Shown: positions 34,527 to 43,795, counted from the first letter of the stretch. The stretch: 64,000 nucleotides of DNA from Mucilaginibacter sp. PPCGB 2223 (GCF_001705515.1 NZ_MDJS01000006.1:1-64000), one strand, 5' to 3'. Notes: generated by a model not told the origin, from the sequence alone. A program made the numbers and translations.

Positions 34527-35378
34527 TTAAAGGGGGATGCCGTTGGCCCGATCTAACAGATCAAGAATATGTTCGTCGGTATTGATATCGAATTTGCGGC
34601 CGAACAGGCTATCGGATGCCATGATCCTGTCGTAGTCTTCGGTTAATAAAACTTTTGGGCGCGCGCTTCCCGGCGGCCAGTCGATATACCGGTAGTTTTT
34701 ATTAACCACGCGATCCTTAAAATCCGAGTTCATGATAATGCTTTGAAAAATAAACTCGTCGCTGCCCCAGGTATATCTTAAAAAGCGGCTCAGCTTTTTA
34801 TTCCCGTCGATGTAATTAGCTACATAAGCGGCGCAATCCAAGCTCAGTGTCCAAAAGGTCTCCTTCCCGTAAAGGTGCATATCTACCGGAAGCTTACGTT
34901 TAAAGGTAAAAAAGTTGACGATCTTTTCGAGGCGGTGACGGCCTTTAAAGCCCAGATCGGTGAAGTGATAACGGTCGACCCGGGCTTTGGCTTCTGTCCA
35001 GTCGGTTTCAAAATCCTGAAACAGCATAAACTCACTGCCGGTATTTTGCTGCAGGAAATCTGAAATATAGGCCGCCGGTTTTATCGGGTAGTCCTGGCCG
35101 GTGACGAGGTTTAAAAAATCATATTTTATGCCCGATGCCACCACTTGCCTGATACAACTTAACGCAGCCTGCACAGTTGTATAGCCTGCCCATTTAATAT
35201 CTATCCGGTCTTCAATAAAATATACGTTTGGAATATCGAACAGATCACGGTGCGTTTGGATGTCGACCTTTTTATCTACGTGGATATAAAAATCAAAATC
35301 GCCGTTGTTAAGGCATTCGATCAATCGCCTGGTTTGTTTCGCGGACGTGTAGGTAACAATAAGGATAGCGAATTTCAC
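34527..35378 (-). CDS. Core-2/I-branching enzyme family glycosyltransferase (GT14-like)
   Basis: This glycosyltransferase has the family's N-terminal FAILIVTYTSAKQTRRLIECL and VNLVTGQDYPIKPAAYI segment, plus the WGSDEFIFQSI motif. A GTG at 35378 gives the usual start VKFAILIV; the ATG at 35435 would add 19 residues that no relative needs. It is the first gene of a four- to five-gene minus-strand unit (GT14, FdtA, DegT, FAD protein, small ORF). It probably adds the amino-sugar residue or branches a glycan. No ECF-type promoter precedes it, so it may be regulated apart from the main locus. Confidence 0.85.
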   Translation of the reverse strand: MKFAILIVTYTSAKQTRRLIECLNNGDFDFYIHVDKKVDIQTHRDLFDIPNVYFIEDRIDIKWAGYTTVQAALSCIRQVVASGIKYDFLNLVTGQDYPIKPAAYISDFLQQNTGSEFMLFQDFETDWTEAKARVDRYHFTDLGFKGRHRLEKIVNFFTFKRKLPVDMHLYGKETFWTLSLDCAAYVANYIDGNKKLSRFLRYTWGSDEFIFQSIIMNSDFKDRVVNKNYRYIDWPPGSARPKVLLTEDYDRIMASDSLFGRKFDINTDEHILDLLDRANGIPL

Positions 35379-35624
35379 TTGTGGCAATAGTACAGGGTTC
35401 GATAGTAAAAATATCGATTTATTATTTAAATGCAATAACTATTTTATTAATTTAAACAAGCAAAAAACTCTGTTTGAACGCAAGCAAGGCAATATGTTAT
35501 TGTATAAGTTAAATAGCCTGATGGATTTTAATATAAAATATCCTGCAGGATGAGGCCTGTGAATTTATTACCTTGCAACTGTTATCAGCCTGAAGCAGGA
35601 TGATCATAAAACCCGATACTCAAA

Positions 35625-36383
35625 ATGCACTCCGGTATAACCTGTATCTCTGTTAATGACGCTCAATGGACAAATAACGAATTTAACTTTCGAATGGACG
35701 GCAGTGTCGATGTATGGCGGATTGCTATCAGCAAAAACATATTAGCTGTAAATGATATGCAGGCGCTGCTTAGTGATGACGAACATCAACGCGCCACACG
35801 GTACTATCAGCAAACCGACCGGGAAAGATTTATCATCAGTCGCGGTGCGTTACGTATGCTGCTTGGCAGGTATTTAAATACGCATGCTCGGGCCATAGTT
35901 TTTGAGATAGGTGCCGATAAAAAGCCATTTGTTAAAAATGGAGCCAGGCGTGATATTCATTACAATACAGCACATTCGGGCGATTATATTTTGATCGCGA
36001 TAGCTAAAGAACCGGTTGGGGTCGATGTTGAGTGCCTGGAACCTATGTTTCCGTACCAGGATATACTAAGGCATAGTTTTGGCCACGACGAGATAAACTG
36101 TATCGCAGGCTCAACAGATCCGCTTAAAATTTTTTATACGCTATGGACGCGTAAGGAAGCCCTGTTAAAAGCAACCGGGAAAGGTATTGATGACGATATG
36201 AAGCATATTCCGTGTACAGATGGCAGGCATAGTGTAGCAAACTCCTTAATACGTTCAGATAATAACTGGCTGATAACCAGCTTTGATGTTGATAAAAACT
36301 ATGTTGGCGCACTGGCTTTTGGCAGGCCTGGTGTTAATTTCAGGGATCTTGAACTGGCCATTAATCATACTGGCAAGCCGTAA
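35625..36383 (+). CDS. 4'-phosphopantetheinyl transferase (Sfp type)
   Basis: It transfers phosphopantetheine from CoA to carrier proteins. The family motifs are present: GVDVECLEP with the magnesium-binding acidic residues, and WTRKEALLKATGKGI. About 252 residues is normal for Sfp-type enzymes. It stands alone, divergent from the amino-sugar unit, and could serve a carrier protein elsewhere in the genome; none is visible in this window. The start at 35625 is not firmly fixed. Confidence 0.88.
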   Translation: MHSGITCISVNDAQWTNNEFNFRMDGSVDVWRIAISKNILAVNDMQALLSDDEHQRATRYYQQTDRERFIISRGALRMLLGRYLNTHARAIVFEIGADKKPFVKNGARRDIHYNTAHSGDYILIAIAKEPVGVDVECLEPMFPYQDILRHSFGHDEINCIAGSTDPLKIFYTLWTRKEALLKATGKGIDDDMKHIPCTDGRHSVANSLIRSDNNWLITSFDVDKNYVGALAFGRPGVNFRDLELAINHTGKP

Positions 36384-36489
36384 TATATCCAAAGTTGATA
36401 AAATGTTTCCAATAACAATTTTTTTTATCATTTATTGAAACAAAGTTTCAACTCCTCCGTATAAATAAAAGAACACTATCTACTTAAGA

Positions 36490-36765
36490 ATGAAAGTTGC
36501 TACGCAAAACCGGCGGCCATGCTGCCGAAAGTGCCATATTGAATTTGAGGAGCGTATAAGGCGTGGGCCATTAGCGAAATATTTATTCTTTTGGTTGCCC
36601 CTTAAGCGGTACATATGCCTTAATTGTTTACGGCGGTACTATGTACTAAGCACAACAAGCACACATACACGCATTTTAGAAAGTCAATATTACGATGCAC
36701 CTAAACAGACGGGCATGGCAGATGGCACGGTTTACAGGTTAAGTTCGAGCAATACCGGGCAGTGA
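36490..36765 (+). CDS. Small zinc-ribbon-like hypothetical protein
   Basis: This 91-residue basic protein has two cysteine pairs, C12-x2-C15 and C43-x2-C46, spaced as in a zinc ribbon, separated by an aromatic-rich hydrophobic patch (YLFFWLPLKRYI). I recognise the general pattern from Sphingobacteriaceae small proteins but cannot name a function. It overlaps the convergent exonuclease III gene by 34 bp. Confidence 0.6.
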   Translation: MKVATQNRRPCCRKCHIEFEERIRRGPLAKYLFFWLPLKRYICLNCLRRYYVLSTTSTHTRILESQYYDAPKQTGMADGTVYRLSSSNTGQ

Positions 36766-37499
36766 TCGGAATGCCGTGCTTCAGATAATATTGCCGCCCG
36801 CTTGATTAAAGGCTCGAGCGGGGCAGTGGCCATGTTATAATCTATGCGCCAGCCTAAGTTCTTGGCTCTCGAATTTGCCCTGAAGCTCCACCAGGTATAA
36901 TTATGCGGCTCTTTGTTTAAATGTCTGAAAGTATCCACAAAACCCGATTGAATAAAATTTTCCATCCATTCACGTTCTTCCGGTAAAAAACCCGACGAAT
37001 TAGCATTTGATTTGGGGTTGTGGATATCGATAGGCCGGTGGCAGATATTGTAATCGCCGGAAATGACCAGGTTAGGATAGGCCCATTTCAACTGATTAAT
37101 ATAGGCGCCAAATTCTTCCAGGAAACGATATTTAAATCCCTGGCGCTCATCGCCGCTTGAGCCTGATGGGAAATAAACGCTCATTACCGATACATCATCA
37201 AAATCGACACGGATATTGCGGCCCTCGCGGTCGTAATCGGCAATGCCACAGCCAAACTCTACATGTTTTGGCGTTTTTTTGGTAAAGATGGCCGTGCCGC
37301 TATACCCTTTCTTCTCGGCGGGATACCAGTAATGCTCATAACCCATTTGCTCAACCAGCAGCAGGTCGGTTAGCACATCGGGCGTGGCTTTGATCTCCTG
37401 CAAACAAACCACATCGGCATCGGTAGCCTGCAGCCACGCGAACCAGTTTTTTGTAATTGCCGAGCGTATGCCGTTTACGTTGTAGGTGATAATCTTCAT
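36732..37499 (-). CDS. xth: Exodeoxyribonuclease III
   Basis: This DNA repair enzyme (AP endonuclease and 3'-5' exonuclease) has the family motifs YNVNGIRSA, VCLQEIKA, GDYNICH and the C-terminal SDHCPVLLEL with the catalytic histidine. At 255 residues it is full length. It starts 2 bp after the stop of the cyclophilin gene on the same strand, facing the small zinc-ribbon gene on the other strand. It may be cotranscribed with the cyclophilin. Confidence 0.95.
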   Translation of the reverse strand: MKIITYNVNGIRSAITKNWFAWLQATDADVVCLQEIKATPDVLTDLLLVEQMGYEHYWYPAEKKGYSGTAIFTKKTPKHVEFGCGIADYDREGRNIRVDFDDVSVMSVYFPSGSSGDERQGFKYRFLEEFGAYINQLKWAYPNLVISGDYNICHRPIDIHNPKSNANSSGFLPEEREWMENFIQSGFVDTFRHLNKEPHNYTWWSFRANSRAKNLGWRIDYNMATAPLEPLIKRAAILSEARHSDHCPVLLELNL

Positions 37500-37501
37500 T
37501 A

Positions 37502-38209
37502 CTATTTGTCTATTCCTAATAATTTATCCAGTTGTTTGCACTCGCGTTTGCTCAAAAGTTCAACCGTCATAGGTACGTCGGCTTTCGGGCGGTCGCGTTC
37601 GTCTTTGGGCACGGCGGCAATCCTGTCGACCATATCTAAGCCGGTAACCACTTCACCATAAACGGTATAGTTACGATCGAGGCTCGGCGTACCGCCAACG
37701 GTTTTATAAATTTCGCGCTGCGATGCCGGGATCTTATAATTCATGCCGTTAAAGCGCGGCAGTTTTTCGGTTTTGTCGAGATCGGCATCGGTATAACGTT
37801 TACCTTCCACAATATAAAATTGAGAGCCGCTCGAAGCCTTTGCCGGGTTATCATCTCGCGCGGCAGCCAAAACGCCCCGTTTATGATAAAGGCTGTCGTT
37901 AAATTCGGCCGGAACGGTATACTTTGGTCCGCCGTTACCCAGTTCGATACCCGGTTTGGCGTTTTTTGAATCCGGGTCGCCGCCCTGGATCATAAAGTTT
38001 TGAATAACGCGATGGAACAGCGTGCCGTTAAAAAAACCTTCTTTGGTTAGTTTGATAAAGTTATCGCGGTGTTTGGGCGTTTCGTTATACAGGCGGATGA
38101 TGCATTGCCCATAACTGGTTTTAATACGCACGTATTGGTTTTTGGGTGGTTTTGCAAAAGCTGCCGCAATAAAGGTTAACGACAGTAACAGTGTAAAAAC
38201 TCTTTTCAT
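37502..38209 (-). CDS. Peptidylprolyl isomerase (cyclophilin), exported
   Basis: This cyclophilin-type proline isomerase has an N-terminal signal peptide (MKRVFTLLLSLTFIAAAFA), so it acts in the periplasm. The active-site strand FHRVIQNFMIQGGDP is present, as are GSQFYI and the conserved NYTVYGEVVTGLDMVD region. It has 235 residues including a C-terminal tail. It overlaps the upstream gene by 4 bp and precedes exonuclease III by 2 bp. Confidence 0.95.
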   Translation of the reverse strand: MKRVFTLLLSLTFIAAAFAKPPKNQYVRIKTSYGQCIIRLYNETPKHRDNFIKLTKEGFFNGTLFHRVIQNFMIQGGDPDSKNAKPGIELGNGGPKYTVPAEFNDSLYHKRGVLAAARDDNPAKASSGSQFYIVEGKRYTDADLDKTEKLPRFNGMNYKIPASQREIYKTVGGTPSLDRNYTVYGEVVTGLDMVDRIAAVPKDERDRPKADVPMTVELLSKRECKQLDKLLGIDK

Positions 38210-38553
38210 TGGTTAAAAATATCTTCAAAGTAATCGATCATCAGCGATTTGATGATCATCTCCTGTTCGAGCAAGGTATAAGCCGGGATTGGTTTTACCA
38301 GCTGCCAGTGTGGCCAGCCATCCTGATCAAGCCCTTCTAACTCGTAAAACCCAAGTTTACTAAAAAGACGGCAATTAGCAATGTGCATCAGCTCTTCTTT
38401 TTGGCGTTTGCTGAATTTTTTTGGTCCTTGCCCCAGCTCCTGCACGCCGATCAAAAACAACATTACCTTGATATCGGGTATCTCGGTATCAAAATACTCA
38501 GCAATTTTTTGCTGTAACTCTTTCCATTTACTATTTACTTCGGCAGGTGTCAT
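38206..38553 (-). CDS. Conserved hypothetical protein, Bacteroidota-type
   Basis: I do not recognise a named domain in this 115-residue cytoplasmic protein. It is helical, with a repeated pattern of aromatic residues (YFDTEIPDIKVMLFLIGVQEL, WPHWQLVKPIPAYTLLEQEMIIKSL). Its start overlaps no upstream gene; its stop overlaps the cyclophilin start by 4 bp, so it is the first gene of that small operon. Confidence 0.7.
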   Translation of the reverse strand: MTPAEVNSKWKELQQKIAEYFDTEIPDIKVMLFLIGVQELGQGPKKFSKRQKEELMHIANCRLFSKLGFYELEGLDQDGWPHWQLVKPIPAYTLLEQEMIIKSLMIDYFEDIFNQ

Positions 38554-38610
38554 GCCGGCAAATATACGGTTAGTTGTTTCATTAGTTTAACAGGGGCTTG
38601 CAGCACCAAC

Positions 38611-38637
38611 AAAAAAGGGATGCCTGAAAGGCACCCC
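38611..38637 (-). terminator. Terminator of the coiled-coil gene
   Basis: On the minus strand GGGGTGCC and GGCATCCC pair around a 5-base loop with one G-U wobble, followed by six T. It lies just after the stop of the gene at 38662. Confidence 0.8.
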
Positions 38638-38661
38638 TTCGTATTTTCTTAAATCAGGAAC

Positions 38662-39594
38662 TCACTTTAACGTAAAGCTGGTTTTACCCATGGTAAAACC
38701 ATCGGCGTAAAGCAATACGGTATACACCCCTTTTTGGAAAGCGTTGGGGTTTGTCCACTCGATGGTATAGCCGCTGCCATCGTCCTTAAAATCGATGGCG
38801 GTTTTGTAGGTGTACTGCAGTTCCTGCCCGTCTGTCTGGAAGTTACCCGAGTCCGTACCGGTTATCAGGTTTCCTGTCGGGTCGATCACCCGGACAAAAA
38901 CATCGTGCAGGCGTTTCTCGGCCACAGCATTGCTGGCCACGGTAAAGTCGATCTTGATCTTTTTTGTAGCAGCGGCCCGGGTTTTAGCCACCTCTTTGCC
39001 GCTCGAGCGTACCTTTAAAGGCGTAATATTGATATTACCCACCTTTAATGCCGAAGCGATAGTTACCTTGGTATTCAGGTCTTCGTTTTGTTTTTGCAGG
39101 GTACTGGCCTTTTCGCTCACGGTAGCCAGGTTGGTTTTCAAGGTGTCTCGCTCAGATGTTAAAGAAGCGTTTTGCTTTTTCAGGTCGTCGATATCGGCGG
39201 TATATTTGGTTACGAAGTAGCGTAACTGTTTGACATCTTCCTGTGCTTTGGCCAACTCTTCGGCGGTAAGCTTGCCGTTATAAAGCTTTACACGCAGGCT
39301 TTTTATCTTGGCTTTAAGCGAATCGTTGCTGGCTATTAAAGCTTTGGATAATTTGGCCTTGCCGGTATTGGCTTGTTCGAGCTGGTTCTCCAGGCTGTCG
39401 ATCTGTGTTTCGAGGTGAGTTTTTTGTGATTGCAGGCTCTTGTTATCGTTTTGGTATACTATCCGTGCATCATCGCTCTTTTTATTATTGAACCATAAAT
39501 AAACGTTGGTTATTAATAAGGCCGCAAGCACGACAATTAAAAAATAAACAACATTCGAATTTTTTTTGGGGGGGTGGTTTTGCTGTTGATCCAT
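38662..39594 (-). CDS. Membrane-anchored coiled-coil protein
   Basis: A short cytoplasmic N-terminus is followed by one membrane helix (VVYFLIVVLAALLITNVYLWF, about residues 14-35) and a long coiled coil (about 40-175) with heptad leucines. The C-terminal 120 residues form a beta-rich domain with YTIEWTNPNAFQKG. I do not recognise a named family for the full protein. It may be an envelope adaptor or a stress-related scaffold. It ends with a strong terminator. Confidence 0.65.
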   Translation of the reverse strand: MDQQQNHPPKKNSNVVYFLIVVLAALLITNVYLWFNNKKSDDARIVYQNDNKSLQSQKTHLETQIDSLENQLEQANTGKAKLSKALIASNDSLKAKIKSLRVKLYNGKLTAEELAKAQEDVKQLRYFVTKYTADIDDLKKQNASLTSERDTLKTNLATVSEKASTLQKQNEDLNTKVTIASALKVGNINITPLKVRSSGKEVAKTRAAATKKIKIDFTVASNAVAEKRLHDVFVRVIDPTGNLITGTDSGNFQTDGQELQYTYKTAIDFKDDGSGYTIEWTNPNAFQKGVYTVLLYADGFTMGKTSFTLK

Positions 39595-39856
39595 AGCATC
39601 GGTTAATTTAATTGGTCTTCAGAATAAAAAACGTCTCTTATTGGTAAACTATTATGGTTAAGTGTTAACAAGCGCCCTAATATATGTTTTTTAATCATTT
39701 TTTAAGCTGTGATTTAGCGCATCGGTGTTATAACGCCTATTACACACGTTAACTTTAGTAAAAATAAAATCCGCGCAAATTGTTTGCAGAAACTGTAATT
39801 ATTTATTCAAACAAAAGCGTAGCAGTTAAATTTATTAACCATTAGCCGGGGATTGA

Positions 39857-39864
39857 TATCTTTG
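39857..39864 (+). promoter_or_regulatory. -7 element TATCTTTG of the GH10-like gene
   Basis: TATCTTTG matches TAnnTTTG perfectly, 23 bp before the ATG at 39888. No TTG at the right distance was found, so this is a -7 element only. Confidence 0.45.
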
Positions 39865-39887
39865 CAGCTCCAAATTTTTGTAGCCTG

Positions 39888-41429
39888 ATGACTCTAAAAA
39901 AACGATCGGTACTAACCTTCCTTATTTTCTTTGCTGCGATAACAGGTATGAACGCCCAGGTTAAGCCCGATCCGAAACGCGAGTTTCGCGGGGTATGGAT
40001 AGCCACGGTAAGTAATATCGATTGGCCAAGCCCCAAATCGCCCACTCAAAAACAAAAACAGGATCTGATCGATATTCTGGATTCGCACCAGGAAACGGGC
40101 ATTAACGCCATTATATTCCAGATACGGCCCGAGGCCGATGCCCTTTATGCCAAATCTACCGAGCCATGGTCGCGCTGGTTAACAGGCAAGCAGGGCTTGG
40201 CGCCCGACCCGTTTTACGATCCGCTTGAATTTGCCATTACCGAAGCACACAAACGCGGCATGGAGCTGCATGCCTGGTTTAACCCGTACCGCGCTACTTT
40301 TTCGCCCAACGAATCGCTTTTAAGTCCGAACCACATCACCAAAATACACCCCGAGTGGTTTTTAACCTATGGCGGCACCAAGCTGTTTAACCCCGGGATA
40401 CCCGAGGTGCGCGATTACATTGTTCAGATCATCCTGAACGTGGTTGATAATTACGATATAGACGGCGTGCACATGGACGATTATTTTTACCCGTACGCTA
40501 TACCGGGCCAGCGCATCAACGATACCGAGGCTTTTAATAAATATAACAATGGCATCACCAATATCGAAGACTGGCGCCGCGACAATGTGAACCGCCTGAT
40601 CAAAATGCTGGCCGACAGCATACACGACCATAACCCGCGCATGAAATTCGGCATCAGCCCTTTCGGGATATGGAAAAATAAACGGGCGGCCGATCCGGAA
40701 GGCTCTGCTACACACGGCGGCGATTCGTACTACGAGTTATATGCCGACTCGCGCAAATGGCTCAAAGAAGGCTGGGTAGACTACATTGCGCCCCAAATTT
40801 ACTGGCCATTCGGTAATGCGGCCGCAGCTTTTGATAAACTGGTAGACTGGTGGAGCGATAACGCCTACAACAGGCATTTATATATTGGGCAGGCGGCCTA
40901 CCGCATTGGCGAACTGCGCAAAACATCAGGCTTCCATTCGGCCGCCGAAGCGCCGAATGAAATGAAATACCTGCGCAAAAATGATCGTGTGCAGGGTAGT
41001 ATCTTCTTCAGTTCGGCATCTGTCACTTCAAACCCGTTGGGCTTTACCGATTCGCTCCGCGAAAATTATTACAATAACCCGGCCTTGCCGCCGGCGATGA
41101 TCTGGCTCGACTCGATAGCGCCAAACGCGCCCAAGCATTTTGATATTACCATCAAGCCGCGCTCATTCGTCCTCACCTGGCAAACGCCCGACCTGGCCCG
41201 GGATAAAGAGCCTGTTTATGGTTATGTGATATACCGTTTTGAGGATGCAGGGGTAAAATTACCGATGGACGACCCTGCCAACATCCTGCACATCCAGTAC
41301 GATGCCTCGACAAAATTTGAGGACAAGACCATCGAAGCCGGCAAATCATACACCTACGTCGTCACGGCTATCGACAGGCTGAAGAACGAAAGCTATCCAT
41401 CTAACCCGGTGAAGATAAGCACGAAGTAG
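39888..41429 (+). CDS. Family 10-like glycosyl hydrolase (GHL10/DUF187)
   Basis: The signal peptide (LTFLIFFAAITGMNAQ) is followed by a TIM-barrel domain of the GHL10/DUF187 type with FRGVWIATVSNIDWPS, INAIIFQIRPEADALY and GVHMDDYFYPY, which carries acidic candidate catalytic residues. A C-terminal fibronectin-III-like domain of about 100 residues (APKHFDITIKPRSFVLTWQTP) closes the protein. At 513 residues it is full length. Family members cleave peptidoglycan-type or other glycans in the periplasm or at the surface; the substrate is unknown. Confidence 0.9.
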   Translation: MTLKKRSVLTFLIFFAAITGMNAQVKPDPKREFRGVWIATVSNIDWPSPKSPTQKQKQDLIDILDSHQETGINAIIFQIRPEADALYAKSTEPWSRWLTGKQGLAPDPFYDPLEFAITEAHKRGMELHAWFNPYRATFSPNESLLSPNHITKIHPEWFLTYGGTKLFNPGIPEVRDYIVQIILNVVDNYDIDGVHMDDYFYPYAIPGQRINDTEAFNKYNNGITNIEDWRRDNVNRLIKMLADSIHDHNPRMKFGISPFGIWKNKRAADPEGSATHGGDSYYELYADSRKWLKEGWVDYIAPQIYWPFGNAAAAFDKLVDWWSDNAYNRHLYIGQAAYRIGELRKTSGFHSAAEAPNEMKYLRKNDRVQGSIFFSSASVTSNPLGFTDSLRENYYNNPALPPAMIWLDSIAPNAPKHFDITIKPRSFVLTWQTPDLARDKEPVYGYVIYRFEDAGVKLPMDDPANILHIQYDASTKFEDKTIEAGKSYTYVVTAIDRLKNESYPSNPVKISTK

Positions 41430-41435
41430 TTTTTG

Positions 41436-41463
41436 GTGAGTGGTGAATAGTGAGCGGTGAGGC
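41436..41463. repeat. Heptamer array, unit GTGAGnG
   Basis: Four consecutive units GTGAGTG, GTGAATA, GTGAGCG, GTGAGGC begin with GTGA in the gap between the GH10-like gene and the SDR gene. Confidence 0.7.
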
Positions 41464-41469
41464 TGGCTG

Positions 41470-42222
41470 CTAACTATTCATAACCGAACCGCAATTGATA
41501 TCAAGCGTTTGGCCTGTGATGGAGCGCTGACTGAGCAGATAGGCAACCAGGCTGGCAATCTCGTCGGGTTGACTCATACGGCGCAGGGGTACACTTTGCA
41601 TGGCGATATCGTAAAACTCGTCTTTGGTGATACCGATACCGTCGGCAATGCCTTGCAACCCTTCCTGGCTCATTTCGGTATCTACCCAGCCCGGGCAAAT
41701 GGCGTTCACCAGTATTTTTTCGGGAGCGAACTGCACCGCCCACGAACGCATCAGACCTAATAGCCCGGCCTTGGAAGCGCAATAGGCTGAATAATTGGCT
41801 ACTCCCAATCGCGCCAGTACCGACGACATAATGAGGATATGTTTTTCAGCACCGTCACCTTTGCGGATGTTGGGCAAAAAGGCATTCACAAAGTTATAGG
41901 TGCCGGTAAGGTTGGTTGCGATGATATCGTTCCAGCGGTCGTTATCGCCCCAGTAGTTTTCGCCGCCGATGCCCGAGTTGGCCACCAGGCCGTCGATGGT
42001 GGTATCACCCAGTTCGGATGCTGCATGCTCCAAGCTGTCTTTACTGCGGATGTCGGCTATGAGTGTGCGATGATCTTCGCCCGGTAACATGCCAAGAGTT
42101 TCGTTCAGAGCCTTCTTTTTGCGGCCAAGTAGGATACACCGGTTGCCCGATTGTGCTAATTGTATAGCTATTGCGCGGCCAATGCCGCTACCCGCCCCGC
42201 TGATGATATATGTTTTTGCCAT
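41470..42222 (-). CDS. SDR family NAD(P)-dependent oxidoreductase
   Basis: This cytoplasmic short-chain dehydrogenase has the cofactor motif GAGSGIG at residues 9-15, NAG-like NSGIGG, and the catalytic Y147-x3-K151 with the preceding serine. About 250 residues is the normal classical-SDR length. It is monocistronic or follows the GH43 gene on the same strand with a 44-bp gap. The substrate is unknown. Confidence 0.92.
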   Translation of the reverse strand: MAKTYIISGAGSGIGRAIAIQLAQSGNRCILLGRKKKALNETLGMLPGEDHRTLIADIRSKDSLEHAASELGDTTIDGLVANSGIGGENYWGDNDRWNDIIATNLTGTYNFVNAFLPNIRKGDGAEKHILIMSSVLARLGVANYSAYCASKAGLLGLMRSWAVQFAPEKILVNAICPGWVDTEMSQEGLQGIADGIGITKDEFYDIAMQSVPLRRMSQPDEIASLVAYLLSQRSITGQTLDINCGSVMNS

Positions 42223-42266
42223 GATGCCTGATTTATTGAAAGATCAAATATAGAGATAGGCGGGAA

Positions 42267-43259
42267 TTATTTTGCTGTCTGCACAACAGGCCATCCGTCT
42301 TTATCCCACATTAACGGCTCGATGCGCAATTTCGACCGGCCATTATCTGCAGCATCATAAGCATGGAAGACGAGATAATCCACACCATCAAAAGTACAAA
42401 CAGCGTTATGCCCCACGCCGTACCAGTCTTTATCGCCTGCCAAAACTAAGGTACCGCCGCCTTTGGCCATATCTGTGCCATCACGGTCGAGGTACGGGCC
42501 GGTTATTCTGGTACTGCGGCCGATCATCATTTTGTAATTGCTTTTTGGCCCGCGGCAGCAATAATCCCAGGATACGAACAGGTAATAATATTGCGCATGT
42601 TTAAAGATAAACGGCCCTTCAATGGCTCCGCGCCCGGCCGTGGTATCATTGCTGCTGTGCGATAATCCGGCCCGGTTGGCGATGGTCAACCATGGTTTAG
42701 GCTGCGCTGGAGATTTGAGGTCCGCACTCAATTTAACCAGCTTGATCCCATCCCAAAACGAGCCGAACGACAACCACGGCACATTCTTTTCATCGAGGAT
42801 CAGGTTAGGGTCGATCGCATTGAAATGATCCTGACCGGGAATGGAACGGATAATCTCGCCCTGATCTTCCCATTTAAAATCGGGCGAATCGGCATGTAAA
42901 GTTTTATTAGTGGCTAAGCCGATAACCGACGTGTTTTTGCCGAATACCGACACCGCATAAAACAGGTGATATTTGCCGTTGTAATAGGAGATATCAGGCG
43001 CCCAAAAGTCATTCGGCCGGGCTTTGGGGATTGCTTTGGCTGCCCAATCGGGTGTTTGGGCGAATACGGGTTTTTCGCGCTTCCAGGTCTGCCGATCTTT
43101 CGACGACCATACGGTTATGCCGCGGCCTGTACAAAAGATATAATACAGGCTATCCTGTTTGATCATTACCGGGTCGTGCACCGGGATGAGGGGTGCAATC
43201 TGGCCATATCCACGCAAAGCGAATAACAGAATGATTAACAGGCCAAGCCATTTTCTCAT
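42267..43259 (-). CDS. Glycoside hydrolase family 43, arabinan endo-1,5-alpha-L-arabinosidase-like
   Basis: This secreted five-bladed beta-propeller enzyme has a signal peptide (MRKWLGLLIILLFALRGYGQ). The catalytic base is in HDPVMIKQD, and the general acid is in the EGPFIF segment, with a third acidic residue in AIDPNLI. At 330 residues it is a single-domain GH43. It hydrolyses alpha-1,5-arabinan or related pectic chains. The next gene, hpt, overlaps by 4 bp. Confidence 0.9.
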   Translation of the reverse strand: MRKWLGLLIILLFALRGYGQIAPLIPVHDPVMIKQDSLYYIFCTGRGITVWSSKDRQTWKREKPVFAQTPDWAAKAIPKARPNDFWAPDISYYNGKYHLFYAVSVFGKNTSVIGLATNKTLHADSPDFKWEDQGEIIRSIPGQDHFNAIDPNLILDEKNVPWLSFGSFWDGIKLVKLSADLKSPAQPKPWLTIANRAGLSHSSNDTTAGRGAIEGPFIFKHAQYYYLFVSWDYCCRGPKSNYKMMIGRSTRITGPYLDRDGTDMAKGGGTLVLAGDKDWYGVGHNAVCTFDGVDYLVFHAYDAADNGRSKLRIEPLMWDKDGWPVVQTAK

Positions 43260-43795
43260 TTCACTAATTGGTAGATATCCTTATAGTTGCGCCCCAGTTC
43301 TTTATAATCCAAACCATAACCCACCACAAATTTGTTCTCGATTTCGAAACCCACGTATTCCAGTTCGGGTATATTGTGCTCCATTGCATCTGGTTTGTAC
43401 AGCAAGGCGCAAACGGTTATCGATGCAGGATTTAACGATTTCAACTTATCGACCAGGTAGCGCAGCGTATTGCCGGTATCTACAATATCTTCCACCAGGA
43501 TCACGTCGCGGCCCTGTATGTCTACCTTCAGGTTAAAATCTTCGGTAATGGTACGGGTAGTGGCTAAACCACCGTGGTACGACGACAGCTTCATAAAGGC
43601 CACATGCAACGGGATAGGAACTTGTTTTACCAGGTCGGCCATAAACATAAAGCTGCCGTTTAAAACACCTACAAAAACGGGCGTATTGCCTTTGTATTTT
43701 TCTGCTAAAGTATTGCCAATTTCAATGGTGCGCTGCGCGATGGTCTCATAACTGATCATCGGCTCAAAGGTGAGTTCTTCTATCCGGATATTCAT
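43256..43795 (-). CDS. hpt: Hypoxanthine phosphoribosyltransferase
   Basis: This purine-salvage enzyme makes IMP/GMP from hypoxanthine/guanine and PRPP. The PRPP-binding motif VEDIVDTG is at residues 101-108 and the family N-terminal and FVVGYGLDYKEL segments are present. At 179 residues it has normal length. It overlaps the GH43 gene by 4 bp, which is an unusual but tight operon. Confidence 0.95.
   Translation of the reverse strand: MNIRIEELTFEPMISYETIAQRTIEIGNTLAEKYKGNTPVFVGVLNGSFMFMADLVKQVPIPLHVAFMKLSSYHGGLATTRTITEDFNLKVDIQGRDVILVEDIVDTGNTLRYLVDKLKSLNPASITVCALLYKPDAMEHNIPELEYVGFEIENKFVVGYGLDYKELGRNYKDIYQLVK

Noticed and set aside
35557..35600. GCAAC near 35575 as an ECF-type promoter for the phosphopantetheinyl transferase
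   Set aside because: After 17 bp the sequence is AGGATG, with no CGT box.
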